Origin: Bostrychus sinensis
Lineage: Eukaryota > Chordata > Actinopteri > Gobiiformes > Eleotridae
Assembly (NCBI GenBank): GCA_020698575.1
Contig: CM036243.1
Location: forward strand, 36,748,988-36,812,987
Length of the DNA stretch: 64,000 nucleotides
Direction: 5' to 3'
The notes beneath the pieces were generated by a model. The model was not told the origin of the DNA. It made no database searches and saw only the letters and a program-made list of their open reading frames with translations. The position numbers were made by a program, and so were the translations under genes. Below are positions 1 to 11,351 of this stretch, in pieces. How positions within the stretch are numbered: position 1 is the stretch's first letter; every line of letters begins with the position of its first letter.

Positions 1-120
1 GGAAAACAACACAGCCTGGGGTTTTACACAGAGACTGGATTAAAAAGGCAGCGGGATAATGGATTGATGGACACGTTTACGCCGAAAAGTTTCGCCGTGT
101 GCTGGGTCTGCGGGACTCAC

Positions 121-269
121 GGTGGCGTAGTGCTCGTCGTCGCAGTTGTCCGTACTCCTGTTTCTTGCAGGAAGGTCTCGGGGTTTCTCTCGATGTCCAC
201 GGAGTAGATGATGACGGCCACGATGGAGAGGACGGTGGCCACGCCGCTCGCGATCAGGCAGACGTACAC
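121..269 (-). CDS. MS4A-like gene 1, fourth coding exon (TM3 and outer loop), with apparent 1-bp frameshift
   Basis: The acceptor is CTCTTTAG and the donor is GTGAGT at 120-115. The exon begins VYVCLIASGVATVLSIVAVI, a clear third membrane segment, then IYSVDIERNP. It is 149 bp, whereas the matching exon of the plus-strand paralogue is exactly 150 bp and phase 0 at both ends. Read straight through, frame 0 degrades into Thr-rich sequence; the next frame gives DNCDDEHYAT running exactly to the donor, which is what an MS4A outer loop ending in phase 0 should look like. One base therefore appears to be missing, around the C-run at 178-186 or somewhat downstream of it. This may be an assembly or sequencing error or a real inactivating allele. 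The TM4 exon lies beyond position 1. Confidence 0.72.
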
Positions 270-540
270 CTAAAGAGGACAGAAAACACATCCGAGTGAG
301 TGGCGTTTTATTTTTAACACTCCTCTGCAATGTTTTAGTTTTTGGGCTTTTGATTTGCTTTGTTTTTAGCCGTTTTTGAAAAGCAGCGACAGAGGCGGAG
401 AGTAACCAGAGGTGGGTGGAGAAGCCAAAAATGGTCAAGTAAGAGGATTAAAATCAAAATAATATTATTCAAATAGAAGTAAAAAGTATATTGTGAAACT
501 ACTCAGGTAAATGTACAGTAAACAGATGCTTTTTCTCAGC

Positions 541-1452
541 TAAAGGTCTCCTATTCTGCTAAATCAACTTTTTTGAGCTTTTAACTAGGCTGCAAACTAA
601 TCGAATTAAGCAATTATAATCAATTATTGAAATGACTGAGTTGTTCATGGACTCCGAAAGATGCCATGTGCAGAGAGAGGAGGGTTTATTACCAAGAGAA
701 GTAGAGACACAAAAACTGTTAAAAAAAAAAAAAAACAATGTACATTTTGTGTTTCTGATTAAAATATTTTGTGTGTATATGCTCTAACCAAACGTCCTCC
801 AGTGGCAAACTCATGGCTTCATTTGGTTAAAATTTTATAAAAATTAAGTGATTTTTGGTAGAATTGTCGCATTTTGTAATGCGAACTATAAAACACCTAA
901 AGTTTTAAACCACTTCATTATCCCATTATTAACTGTAATCGTAAAAGTAATCAACATATTAACAAAATAATTAGTTGCAGCCCTACTTTTAACCATGTTA
1001 TAATGTTGGCTCCTCCTCAAAAACAGACCTGGAGTAGTATTTTGTCTGAGTAATCCTGTATGCTGAGGCACTGCCTTTCTCAAGACCTAAAAACGCTCGG
1101 TCTCACAGCTCTACATAGAAACGTGAAACCAGGAAGTGCTCCTGAGCAGTTTCTAAAGCCCAGACACCGTCACCGGACTCATTCTGATCATTTCAGCCTT
1201 AAACCTCCGTCACTATGAAGCAGTCAGCTCATTTATCTATCTGTTAGCATCATGTTGCTAATAGCTGTGCTAAAGAGCCATTTTATGCTGTGCCAACCGT
1301 TGCCAGCAGGGGGCGACAGACACCTAATCCAAGAAATGAAGAGGATTTCCTCAGATACATTATTTTAAGTTATAAAACCTGAAATACTAATGCGCAGCAG
1401 TCCAACACTGTTTCAAAAAGACTGAAAAAAGCAGAATATGGTAGCTTTAAGT
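541..1452. mobile_element. interspersed DNA element with CTAAAGG...CTTTAAG ends, copy 1
   Basis: The ends TAAAGGTCTCCTATTCTGCT and AGCAGAATATGGTAGCTTTA are imperfect inverted repeats. The body (CAGACCTGGAGTAGT, GAGTAATCCTGTATGCTGAG, AGGAAGTGCTCCTGAGC, CAGCTCATTTATC, AGCAGGGGGCGACAG) recurs in reverse orientation at 26420-26830 and 40760-41275. A hAT-like MITE interrupts this copy. Confidence 0.75.
586..985. mobile_element. hAT-like MITE, TAGGGCTGCAAC family, copy 1
   Basis: A 400-bp element starting TAGGCTGCAAACTAATCG and ending TTAGTTGCAGCCCTA. It is flanked by a perfect 8-bp direct repeat CTTTTAAC (578-585 and 986-993), the target duplication expected of hAT transposons. It has no coding capacity and is inserted in another repeat (541-1452). 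Confidence 0.85.
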
Positions 1453-2727
1453 TTAAGAGCATTTGATTTTCAGAATACATTTTGTATATTTTGTATATAC
1501 TTTTACTCGAGTACACTCAAGACCTCAGTGGTAAAGTGCAAAGAACATTCACCCAGGCCCCAGTAGGAAGTATTATGTAAGTGAAGTTTACTTCTAACAC
1601 TTTCACTTCCACTTTTTCTACATTTTAGAAGCAGATATCTGTGCTTTTTACTCCACTACATTTTTAAAGCGGTTTGCATCACACGTTACTTTGAGTTTTG
1701 GTTTGAAATCATTGTTCGTTGCTGCGCCCTCATTGTATACAACGCAAAAATATAAAGGAAAACACTGCAGACGATTGTCTACTTGCGCTGGTCCTTTAGT
1801 TTCAGTACAAGCAGCACTGTTCTCAACCAGAATTCCTCAGGGAGCTTCAATATAAACAAAGACAAACAGAATTAAAACGATGTTATTATCATTAATGTCA
1901 TGAGGGAACCGTCACACAAGGACTAACCCAGGAATAAACCAGGAAAAAAATGAGGTCTAAACCAGGACTAAATCCAGGACTAAACATTGGTCTAAACTAG
2001 AGACCTGCAGCGGGCGGGAAACCCCTTGGATCTCGTGGGACCCGCCCCAAATCCTTCAGGATCGGGGGTGTATCGATGTGCTCTCATGCAGGAGAGGGCG
2101 GTCAAGCAAAAACATGCTGGGTCCCGAGCGTCCTGAGAATTTTGAGTGCACGTTTATACTAATCTTTACGGCAGCAGTCACATCTAACTGTGGACGAGTT
2201 CTCCTCCTCAGTCTGAAACCCAGAGCTTTAACAGAACATTAAACACAGTTAGCTTTCTGCTCTTCTCCTCATACGTTTTGCTAATCAGGCTGGGTTTTTT
2301 TTGACCAGTGCTAATCCATTATTTTTAAATTCTTAGGTTTTGAAGTTCAGAGATTTGGTTTATTATTGAATAATGCAAATAATGTTCAAGGCAAAAGCTA
2401 AAACACGCCCAGATTGTGTCCAGAGGTTCTTCTCAATTCCAGAGAGCAGATATGAGTTGAGAGAGTGTCAGGTCCAAGCGCTCCCGTGGAAAACTCTGTC
2501 ATATTAAAATTTCTCAGGACCAGTCGGGACCCAAGAGAATCCCTCGGGCGTTCAGGCCAGTGGGAGACATCGGGACTGGGACGGGAGTGGGATTGAAAAG
2601 TCAGTCTTTAGTCTAAACTTCAGATTTAATCCCCAAACCAGGACCTGAACTGCAAAAGGCCACCAGAGGGACCTGTACCACAGTCTGAGAACCACAGTTG
2701 TTCAGATTAAACTGCAAATAAGTTTAA

Positions 2728-3493
2728 AGTTACACTGTGTAAGATTCCCGGTCTTGCGCCTCTAGAGGCCACAGGTGCCACTGCACCGTCGCAAAACGTA
2801 AACACTAGGGCCCCTCCTCCTTCTGAAACTGTGCGAGCGTGCGTCTATTTCCATCATTGTTTCAACTTTAGTTGACCTGCTGCTACCTTTGGAAGTTTGG
2901 ACTGGATCTTCTATAGAGTTAGCGCTAGCGTTAGCTTATCCACAAATATCGCGCAATGGTCGCAGTAAAAACAACTAATAACTGTATGAAAAAGCATGTT
3001 CTAAAGAAAAAATAAAGAGGCTAATTTACCTGCCCAACAATAAAGAAGCAAAAACGTGATCCGATTTGCAGCCTTCTCTGTCTCTCATCTGACGCCAGCG
3101 AGCAAAAGTCTGTCCGATGTTGACTCTTGTCTGCGATCTGGTGCGGTCCCTTTCACATTTTCTTTTTCTTGCCTCGTCCGACATTGTCTTCATCTTCTTG
3201 TGTCCTTCGGCCCTGACGAACTGGCGAAAATAACAACGCTAAAAGTAGCTTCATGGTTATACTGCACCTCAGGTATAAGAGCAGAAGGGAATGCCGTAAA
3301 GCGAGTCGTTCCCTGTCACGTGACTCTTCCTCAACAGCGGAGCGCTCCCGGCCAAGTTGCGAGGGCGGTTTCTCAGTACAGAAGCCCCGCTCGGAGCAAC
3401 AGATCGCGCCTCAGGCCTTATAATCGCTCAAAAAATCACAAAAACAAGTCAGTATGCCCCACATATTTAGGAGAAAAGTTACACAGTGTAACT
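2728..3493. mobile_element. TTAA-flanked element with 15-bp perfect TIR
   Basis: The ends are AGTTACACTGTGTAA and TTACACAGTGTAACT, with TTAA directly outside both (2724-2727 and 3494-3497). It is 766 bp and non-autonomous. TTAA target duplication is the mark of piggyBac-type transposition, so this is tentatively a piggyBac-like MITE. The 161-codon frame within it looks random. Confidence 0.75.
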
Positions 3494-3655
3494 TTAAATT
3501 TTCACTCAACACTTTCACTCAAGTACATTTTTGCTCCTTAATCTGTACTTTTCCTTAAAGAAATGGGAGCTTCCACTTCCTCCACGGCTGCTGAATTATT
3601 AAATACAAGTTTGTGGACGCAGTAGAACTTTATTTTGTGCGTGGGTCAGACTCAC

Positions 3656-3712
3656 GTTCTTCATGGTGCAGTGTTTGTCCAAGATAATGGCAATAGATCC
3701 TGCGACGACAAA
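3656..3712 (-). CDS. MS4A-like gene 1, third coding exon (TM2)
   Basis: A 57-bp, 19-codon exon, phase 0 at both ends, with acceptor TTTATAG and donor GTGAGT. It reads FVVAGSIAIILDKHCTMKN, matching the MS4A pattern (F-I/V-x-x-G-S-L/I-S/A) that completes the second membrane segment. The plus-strand paralogue has an exon of exactly the same length at the same place (29487-29543), which supports both calls. Confidence 0.87.
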
Positions 3713-3904
3713 CTATAAAGGCAAAAATCACAAAAGCAATGTTAGAAGTTAAAGGCACAAGTCACAGATATGGTTAAATATTAGAGGTCGGCGGATTTAT
3801 GAGGACGATTTTTGTAATTTTTAGACAATCGGCGATCAAATGATTCTTGCACTTTTATGCCATCTTGTAGCATTTTGAGCTCTTACTCTGCAGTTCATAG
3901 GAAA

Positions 3905-4335
3905 TAGGGCTGCACAATATCGTTATCGCAATATCTGTATCGCAAGAATCTAAATATATCGCAATAAAGCTATGGTCTTCCATCTGACAGAGATTTACAC
4001 TGAAGAATCATTTTCCACCAGAGCCTTAAAAGAACATGTGTTGTGACTAAATAAAAATGTTTAAAAAGTCCAGTTTTAGTGGTAATTTAATTAATTTAGT
4101 CCCAGCTTAGCCTTGTTTTATTCCTGGTTTAGTCTGTGTTAAGTTTTGATTTTGTCGCTGTTTTGACTTGTAAATACAGGAACTTACATTTTTGTGAAAT
4201 GTACTATGTTCAAAAAGTAGGATCCATTTTCAAATATCAAAATAATATCGCAATAATATCGTCAATAATATCGTTATCGCAGTTTTCAACATAGTTATCG
4301 AATATCGCATGTTTGCTCCATATCATGCAACCCCA
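3905..4335. mobile_element. hAT-like MITE, TAGGGCTGCACAATAT family, copy 1
   Basis: A 431-bp element with inverted ends. Flanks ATAGGAAA / GTAGGAAA match 7 of 8. The internal block CCATCTGACAGAGATTTACA is shared with the copies at 11352, 34031 and 46264. Confidence 0.82.
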
Positions 4336-4389
4336 GTAGGAAACATCCAAAATCACTTTATCTCAGCCTGAAATGCTCAAAAGTCAGAA

Positions 4390-7300
4390 CAGGACTAAAC
4401 CAGGTCTAAACCAGGACTAAACCAGGACTAAACCAGGACTAAACCAGGTCTAAACCAGGACTAAACCAGGTCTAAACCAGGACTAAACCAGGTCTAAACC
4501 AGGACTAAACCAGGACTAAACCAGGTCTAAACCAGGACTAAACCAGGTCTAAACCAGGACTAAACCAGGTCTAAACCAGGACTAAACCAGGACTAAACCA
4601 GGACTAAACCAGGACAAAACCAGGTCTAAACCAGGTCTAAACCAGGACTAAACCAGGACTAAACCAGGTCTAAACCAGGACTAAACCAGGACTAAACCAG
4701 GACTAAACCAGGACTAAACCAGGTCTAAACCAGGACTAAACCGGGTCTAAACCAGGACTAAACCAGGACTAAACCAGGACTAAACCAGGTCTAACCCAGG
4801 ACTAAACCAGGACTAAACAAGGTCTAAACCAGGTCTAAACCAGGACTAAACCAGGACTAAACCAGGACTAAACCAGGTCTAAACCAGGTCTAAACCAGGA
4901 CTAAACCAGGACTAAACCAGGACTAAACAGGACTAAACCAGGACTAAACCAGGACTAAACCAGGACTAAACCAGGTCTAAACCAGGACTAAACCAGGATT
5001 AAACCAGGACAAAACCAGGTCTAAACCAGGACTAAACCAGGTCTAAACCAGGTCTAAACCAGGACTAAACCAGGTCTAAACCAGGTCTAAACCAGGACTA
5101 AACCAGGTCTAAACCAGGACTAAACCAGGACTAAACCAGGTCTAAACCAGGACTAAACCAGGACTAAACCAGGTCTAAACCAGGACTAAACCAGGTCTAA
5201 ACCAGGACTAAACCAGGTCTAAACCAGGACTAAACCAGGACTAAACCAGGACTAAACCAGGACAAAACCAGGTCTAAACCAGGTCTAAACCAGGACTAAA
5301 CCAGGACTAAACCAGGTCTAAACCAGGACTAAACCAGGACTAAACCAGGACTAAACCAGGACTAAACCAGGTCTAAACCAGGACTAAACCGGGTCTAAAC
5401 CAGGACTAAACCAGGACTAAACCAGGACTAAACCAGGTCTAACCCAGGACTAAACCAGGACTAAACAAGGTCTAAACCAGGTCTAAACCAGGACTAAACC
5501 AGGACTAAACCAGGACTAAACCAGGTCTAAACCAGGTCTAAACCAGGACTAAACCAGGACTAAACCAGGACTAAACAGGACTAAACCAGGACTAAACCAG
5601 GACTAAACCAGGACTAAACCAGGTCTAAACCAGGACTAAACCAGGATTAAACCAGGACAAAACCAGGTCTAAACCAGGACTAAACCAGGTCTAAACCAGG
5701 TCTAAACCAGGACTAAACCAGGTCTAAACCAGGTCTAAACCAGGACTAAACCAGGTCTAAACCAGGACTAAACCAGGACTAAACCAGGTCTAAACCAGGA
5801 CTAAACCAGGACTAAACCAGGTCTAAACCAGGACTAAACCAGGACTAAACCAGGTCTAAACCAGGACTAAACCAGGTCTAAACCAGGACTAAACCAGGAC
5901 TAAACCAGGTCTAAACCAGGACTAAACCAGGACTAAACCAGGTCTAAACCAGGACTAAACCGGGTCTAAACTAGGACTAAACCAGGACTAAACCAGGACT
6001 AAACCAGGACTAAACCGGGTCTAAACCAGGACTAAACCAGGACTAAACCAGGACTAAACCAGGTCTAACCCAGGACTAAACCAGGACTAAACAAGGTCTA
6101 AACCAGGACTAAACCAGGTCTAAACCAGGACTAAACCAGGACTAAACCTGGACAAAACCGGGACTAAACCAGGTCTAACCCAGGACTAAACCAGGACTAA
6201 ACCAGGTCTAAACCAGGACTAAACCAGGACTAAACCAGGACTAAACCAGGTCTAAACCAGGACTAAACCCGGACTAAACCAGGACTAAACCAGGTCTAAA
6301 CCAGGTCTAAACCAGGACTAAACCAGGACTAAACCAGGACTAAACCAGGTCTAACCCAGGACTAAACCAGGACTAAACAAGGTCTAAACCAGGACTAAAC
6401 CAGGACTAAACCAGGACTAAACCAGGTCTAAACCAGGACTAAACCAGGACTAAACCAGGACTAAACCAGGTCTAAACCAGGTCTAAACCAGGACTAAACC
6501 AGGACTAAACCAGGACTAAACAGGACTAAACCAGCACTAAACCAGGTCTAAACCAGGACTAAACCAGGTCTAAACCAGGACTAAACCAGGTCTAAACCAG
6601 GACTAAACCAGGACTAAACCTGGACAAAACCGGGACTAAACCAGGACTAAACCAGGTCTAAACCAGGTCTAAACCAGGTCTAAACCAGGACTAAACCAGG
6701 ACTAAACCAGGACTAAACCAGGACTAAACCAACACTAAACCAGGTCTAAACCAGGACTAAACCAGGACTAAACCAGGTCTAAACCAGGACTAAACCAGGA
6801 CTAAACCAGGTCTAAACCAGGTCTAAACCAGGTCTAAACCAGGACTAAACCAGGACTAAACCAGGACTAAACCAGGTCTAAACCAGGACTAAACCAGGAT
6901 GAAACCAGCACTAAACCAGGTCTAAACCAGGACTAAACCAGGACTAAACCAGGTCTAAACCAGGACTAAACCAGGACTAAACCAGGACTAAACCAGGACT
7001 AAACCAGGTCTAAACCAGGACTAAACCAGGACTAAACCAGGTCTAAACCAGGACTAAACCAGGACTAAACCTGGACTAAACCAGGTCTAAACCAGGACTA
7101 AACCAGGACTAAACCAGGTCTAAACCAGGACTAAACCAGGACTAAACCAGGACTAAACCAGGTCTAAACCAGGACTAAACCAGGACTAAACCAGGTCTAA
7201 ACCAGGACTAAACCAGGACTAAACTAGGACTAAACCTGGTCTAAACCAGGACTAAACAGGACTAAACCAGGACTAAACCAGGACTAAACCAGGACTAAAC

Positions 7301-8553
7301 CAGGACTAAACCAGGTCTAAACCAGGACTAAACCAGGTCTAAACCAGGTCTAAACCAGGACTAAACCAGGTCTAAACCAGGTCTAAACCAGGACTAAACC
7401 AGGTCTAAACCAGGACTAAACCAGGACTAAACCAGGACTAAACCAGGTCTAAACCAGGACTAAACCAGGACTAAACCAGGTCTAAACCAGGACTAAACCA
7501 GGACTAAACCAGGACTAAACCAGGTCTAAACCAGGACTAAACCAGGACTAAACCAGGTCTAAACCAGGACTAAACCAGGACTAAACCAGGACTAAACCAG
7601 GTCTAAACCAGGACTAAACCAGGTCTAAACCAGGACTAAACCAGGACTAAACCAGGTCTAAACCAGGACTAAACCAGGTCTAAACCAGGACTAAACCAGG
7701 ACTAAACCAGGACTAAACCAGGTCTAAACCAGGACTAAACCAGGACTAAACCAGGTCTAAACCAGGACTAAACCAGGACTAAACCAGGACTAAACCAGGT
7801 CTAAACCAGGACTAAACCAGGTCTAAACCAGGACTAAACCAGGACTAAACCAGGACTAAACCAGGTCTAAACCAGGACTAAACCAGGACTAAACCAGGTC
7901 TAAACCAGGACTAAACCAGGACTAAACCAGGTCTAAACCAGGACTAAACCAGGTCTAAACCAGGACTAAACCAGGACTAAACCAGGACTAAACCAGGTCT
8001 AAACCAGGACTAAACCAGGTCTAAACCAGGACTAAACCAGGACTAAATCAGGACTAAACCAGGACTAAACCAGGTCTAAACCAGGACTAAACCAGGTCTA
8101 AACCAGGACTAAACCAGGACTAAACCAGGACTAAACCAGGTCTAAACCAGGACTAAACCAGGACTAAACCAGGACTAAACCAGGTCTAAACCAGGTCTAA
8201 ACCAGGACTAAACCAGGTCTAAACCAGGACTAAACCAGGTCTAAACCAGGACTAAACCAGGACTAAACCAGGACTAAACCAGGACTAAACCAGGTCTAAA
8301 CCAGGATTAAACCAGGACTAAACCAGGTCTAAACCAGGACTAAACCAGGTCTAAACCAGGACTAAACCAGGACTAAACCAGGACTAAACCAGGTCTAAAC
8401 CAGGACTAAACCAGGTCTAAACCAGGATTAAACCAGGACTAAACCAGGACTAAACCAGGACTAAACCAGGTCTAAACCAGGACTAAACCAGGACTAAACC
8501 AGGTCTAAACCAGGACTAAACCAGGACTAAACCAGGTCTAAACCAGAACTACC
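4390..8553. repeat. 11-bp minisatellite array 1 (CTAAACC family, plus reading)
   Basis: About 4.16 kb of near-perfect head-to-tail 11-mers, almost all either GGACTAAACCA or GGTCTAAACCA, in irregular order. It lies in the intron of MS4A-like gene 1 between the 111-bp and 57-bp exons. A 648-bp block is duplicated in tandem inside it: rare variants such as GGACAAAACC (4612/5260), CCGGGTC (4741/5389), CTAACCC (4791/5439), AACAAGG (4813/5461) and GGATTAAACC recur at exactly this spacing. The flanks are the two halves of a DNA transposon. Confidence 0.97.
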
Positions 8554-8899
8554 AGAACCTCGTAAAACAAAAAATCCAAATGTATTTTGTAGCTCTGCTC
8601 AAGCTCTACCTGCACAGAGAGTTTGAGTGAGTTTGTCTTATTGGTTTTCTCAAAAAAACTCATCTTTAACTGTTCTCACTGTCACATTCTAACACATTTG
8701 TTTCTGTTTTAATAAGCTTTGCTAAATCGTTTTATTAAATTGGTCCAAAAAATCATCAGTGTTTATTGGCTGCTCTGAACTTTTAAAATAGCTACTGGCA
8801 TCGACCGTAGAAAAAAAAACCCATATCGGCCGATTTCTGTCAAATATGTCATGTAATATTTTATCGAACATCCAGGACGGTGTTTGAACAGAGACTCAC

Positions 8900-9010
8900 G
8901 GTGAGGCCGCTCCACCAGGGCACGCCCAGCCACAGCACCTCAGTGTGAGTCGTCTGGTAAAGAGGGATGCTGTAGGTCATGATCATTAAACCCAGCATCA
9001 ACTGACTCAC
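8900..9010 (-). CDS. MS4A-like gene 1, second coding exon (TM1 and start of TM2)
   Basis: The exon is 111 bp (37 codons), phase 0 at both ends. It has a TTCTGTCCCAG acceptor and a GTGAGTC donor. It reads VSQLMLGLMIMTYSIPLY..., a first membrane segment, then a short outer loop and LGVPWWSGLT. The QLMLGL-type start and the P-x-W-x-G-L motif are the most recognisable MS4A signature. It joins in frame to the exon at 3712-3656 across an intron of about 5.2 kb that is mostly an 11-bp minisatellite. Confidence 0.85.
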
Positions 9011-9186
9011 CTGGGACAGAATACAAGAAGAAATAAGTAGCAGCAGTAGCAGAAAGTGGCTCTGAACCTAAATATAGGACATTTCTCAGCAGCAGATTCT
9101 TTGGAAATGTCCTGTAAATGTACGGAGCAAACACTGAGCTGCGGTACGTGCTTTTTTTTGGCTCCCGTCTGCTTCTCCAAACTCAC

Positions 9187-9312
9187 CCCCAGACACTTGG
9201 GCTCTCCCTTCTGCACCGCGGCCCTCAGAGCCTGTTTGCTGTCCATCAGTTTGGCGGCGTTAGGGTCCTGGAGCACCTGCACCGTCAGGTCTCTGCTCAC
9301 CGCCACCGCCAT
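9187..9312 (-). CDS. MS4A/CD20-like gene 1, first coding exon (N-terminal cytoplasmic tail)
   Basis: This is the start of an MS4A (CD20-like, four-pass) membrane protein gene read on the minus strand. MS4A proteins are small tetraspan proteins of the plasma and intracellular membranes; several associate with receptors or ion flux, but the function of this fish member cannot be read from sequence. The exon begins after an acceptor (TTCCTGTGCAG, boundary 9316/9315), has ATG at 9312-9310 three bases later, and encodes 42 residues beginning MAVAVSRDLTVQVLQDPNA and ending KGEPKCLG. A GTGAGT donor follows at 9186-9181, in phase 0. The G-E-P-K-x-L-G ending just before the first membrane segment is typical of MS4A proteins. 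Because an acceptor precedes the ATG, a non-coding first exon must lie further right, perhaps near 13.65 kb. The remaining exons are at 9010-8900, 3712-3656 and 269-121. The final exon (fourth membrane segment) is outside the window. Confidence 0.82.
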
Positions 9313-9574
9313 CTCCTGCACAGGAACACAGCGCTCAAATAAGACTTATATCCAAATAAAAAGACTATTTAATTTAACGGCCATTATTAATTCGTTCATT
9401 CATCTTCTTTAAGCCGCTTTAAGCTTGGGGTTAGTCTCAGGGGTCAGACGGTCGGAGGATAGATCCTGACGAGAGGCAAAAACAACTCCAACTGTGGCTT
9501 TGGAAATCTGTGCAATCATTATTTATATGCAGCAATTTACAAAGCACACTTTTTACCTCTGCTTTTTATTTATT

Positions 9575-9715
9575 TTTTCTTTCAGCTTCTCCCTTTTCTT
9601 ATTCGGGGTTGCCACAGTGAGTTTTTACGCCAGATGCCCATCCTGTCGCAACCAGCCACATACAGAGACCGGAGCAGGCAATGTGGGTGAAATAATGAAC
9701 ACTCCTGACTGGTAA
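9575..9715 (+). mobile_element. fish interspersed repeat fragment (CTTCTCCC...GGGGTTGCCACAG type)
   Basis: Contains CAGCTTCTCCCTTTTCTTAT, GGGGTTGCCACAGTGAGTTT and CGCCAGATGCCCATCCTGTC, strings common in teleost intergenic DNA. Boundaries are approximate. Confidence 0.55.
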
Positions 9716-10399
9716 TCCATACACCTGTGCAATATTCCTCTGACATATTTATTTTATTTTAAGCAGCTACTCACAATGTGCACTCTTTACTTCTGATGTT
9801 TTAAATATCCATACTCTGTCACACTATACACTGGACATATTTATTATAGTGTATTTAATTTGCTCATGTTCTAGTTTTTTGTTTTAATTTATTTAGCTCA
9901 ACTTGTAGTTTAGTTTAGTCTTTTTATTTAATATCACTGGTCTACAGCAAAATGCTTCTGGAACAAAAGTAGTGTAATTTTTCTTGGATTAGGTCACTAA
10001 TAAAGAAAAAGTAAGTGAGAAGTGCAGATTGGCTTTAGTTTCCAAGAAACAGTATTGGGTCAAAATAGGAAATTTATGCAAAATAAGGCAAAAACGGTAG
10101 TTTATCAGAAGGTACAGTGTCTACAAGCAACCAGTTCTATCTGAAAGCTGCACATTCAATACATTCATTTTAATATGTCTAGAGTTTTGACATAAAATGT
10201 TTTGTTTTTATTTGCAGAAATCTCTCTCTTGGAAGTGGACAAAATGCATGCATGTAGAGAAATTAAATATTTTCAAAATATAAATATTATTTTTAAGCAA
10301 AAATGCCTAAATCTATTGTATAAACAGATGTGATTTTGATGTGAAACAATATCATTAAATATCTTGAATACATAGCTAACCAGCACAGTTATCAATTGA

Positions 10400-10401
10400 T
10401 T

Positions 10402-10452
<51 letters not shown>

Positions 10453-10454
10453 TT
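10400..10454. repeat. (TTTA)n microsatellite
   Basis: About 13 TTTA copies directly before GAATTAGGACAATGC, a possible edge of an old interspersed repeat. Confidence 0.93.
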
Positions 10455-10563
10455 GAATTAGGACAATGCATATTAATCAACATATCAGCAGGTAAGCATC
10501 AATGTAAATAGCCAGAATTAGCACAACAGCTAAATTTCATCTGCTGTCCTAAGGCAGGCTCCA

Positions 10564-10618
10564 TACACAGTACACAGTACACAGTACACAGTACACAGTA
10601 CACAGTACACAGTACACA
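10564..10618. repeat. (CACAGTA)n 7-bp tandem repeat
   Basis: Nearly eight perfect copies of CACAGTA. Confidence 0.92.
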
Positions 10619-11351
10619 GATACAAACATAATATCAAGTGTAGACATACAATGAACCACAAAGACCAGTTACAATAAAGACATTAAAATCACCTTGTGAT
10701 CAGAAACAGTGTAGATTATACACGAGTACATGACTGGCTTGTTTTTAACCATTGTTTTAGGGTTTTCCTGAATGTTAGATAGTTATTACAGTTTCTAACA
10801 TTAGCTGGCAGTGCATTCCATGACTTTGTTCCTCTGATAGACGCCAACATTTGGCTGAATTTAGTCCTACGGCGTTGGATATCGCAATCACCCCGGGTTA
10901 ATGCTCTGGTATTGACTGTTATTTCAGTTCATCATCAAAATAAATGAGATTTAGCCACTTTTATCTCAGAAGCAGATCGAGTCCAAACATTTGTAGACCA
11001 GTGTAATCTTTGGCCAGACTGGTCTCTGGTACTCTGTGCTCTTGTGTGATACCACTGTGGGCTACTAAGGGACTAATAAAGGTGTTCTTATTCTTATTCT
11101 TACCTGAGGACACAACAAATTTAAGTGCTTCAGGTGAGATCCAAACCAGCTACCCTCTGTTTGCTGCCCCGCTGCATCACTGTCGCCCCAGGAGTCAGCT
11201 CTTTAGTAAATAAATTTATTAAAAAACAAGCTCTGTGGTTGGATCTGAATTTGAAACTGCAGCAGGTGACAGAGAGGAGGATGTCACTGCAGAGATGATC
11301 CACAGCAGCACTTTCAGCCACTGTCCGAGCTCTTTAGGAAGTGTTTTTTAC

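Larger units (their letters stand above)
3781..8850. mobile_element. ATCGGCC-ended DNA element split by a MITE and by minisatellite array 1
   Basis: The left part (TTAGAGGTCGGCGGATTTAT...CTGCAGTTCATAGGAA) and right part (CCAGAACCTCG...TATCGGCCGATTTC) match the two halves of continuous copies at 26860-27420 (reverse orientation) and about 48560-49265. Here they are separated by the MITE at 3905-4335 and about 4.16 kb of 11-mers. Outer boundaries are approximate. Confidence 0.7.
9316..11351. other. non-coding intron/5' region of MS4A-like gene 1
   Basis: AT-rich DNA without a supported exon. It holds the CTTCTCCC repeat fragment, the (TTTA)n and (CACAGTA)n repeats and, at 10455-11090, unique-looking sequence (GAATTAGGACAATGCATATT, CAGTGCATTCCATGACTTTG) that resembles old interspersed repeat but is not identified. 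Confidence 0.5.

Noticed and set aside
3056..3541. 161-codon ORF
   Set aside because: It lies almost wholly inside a TTAA-flanked non-autonomous element and runs through its terminal repeat.
4390..8553. CRISPR-like or telomere-like array
   Set aside because: Units are contiguous 11-mers with no unique spacers, the setting is vertebrate intron, and the motif is not the vertebrate telomere TTAGGG.
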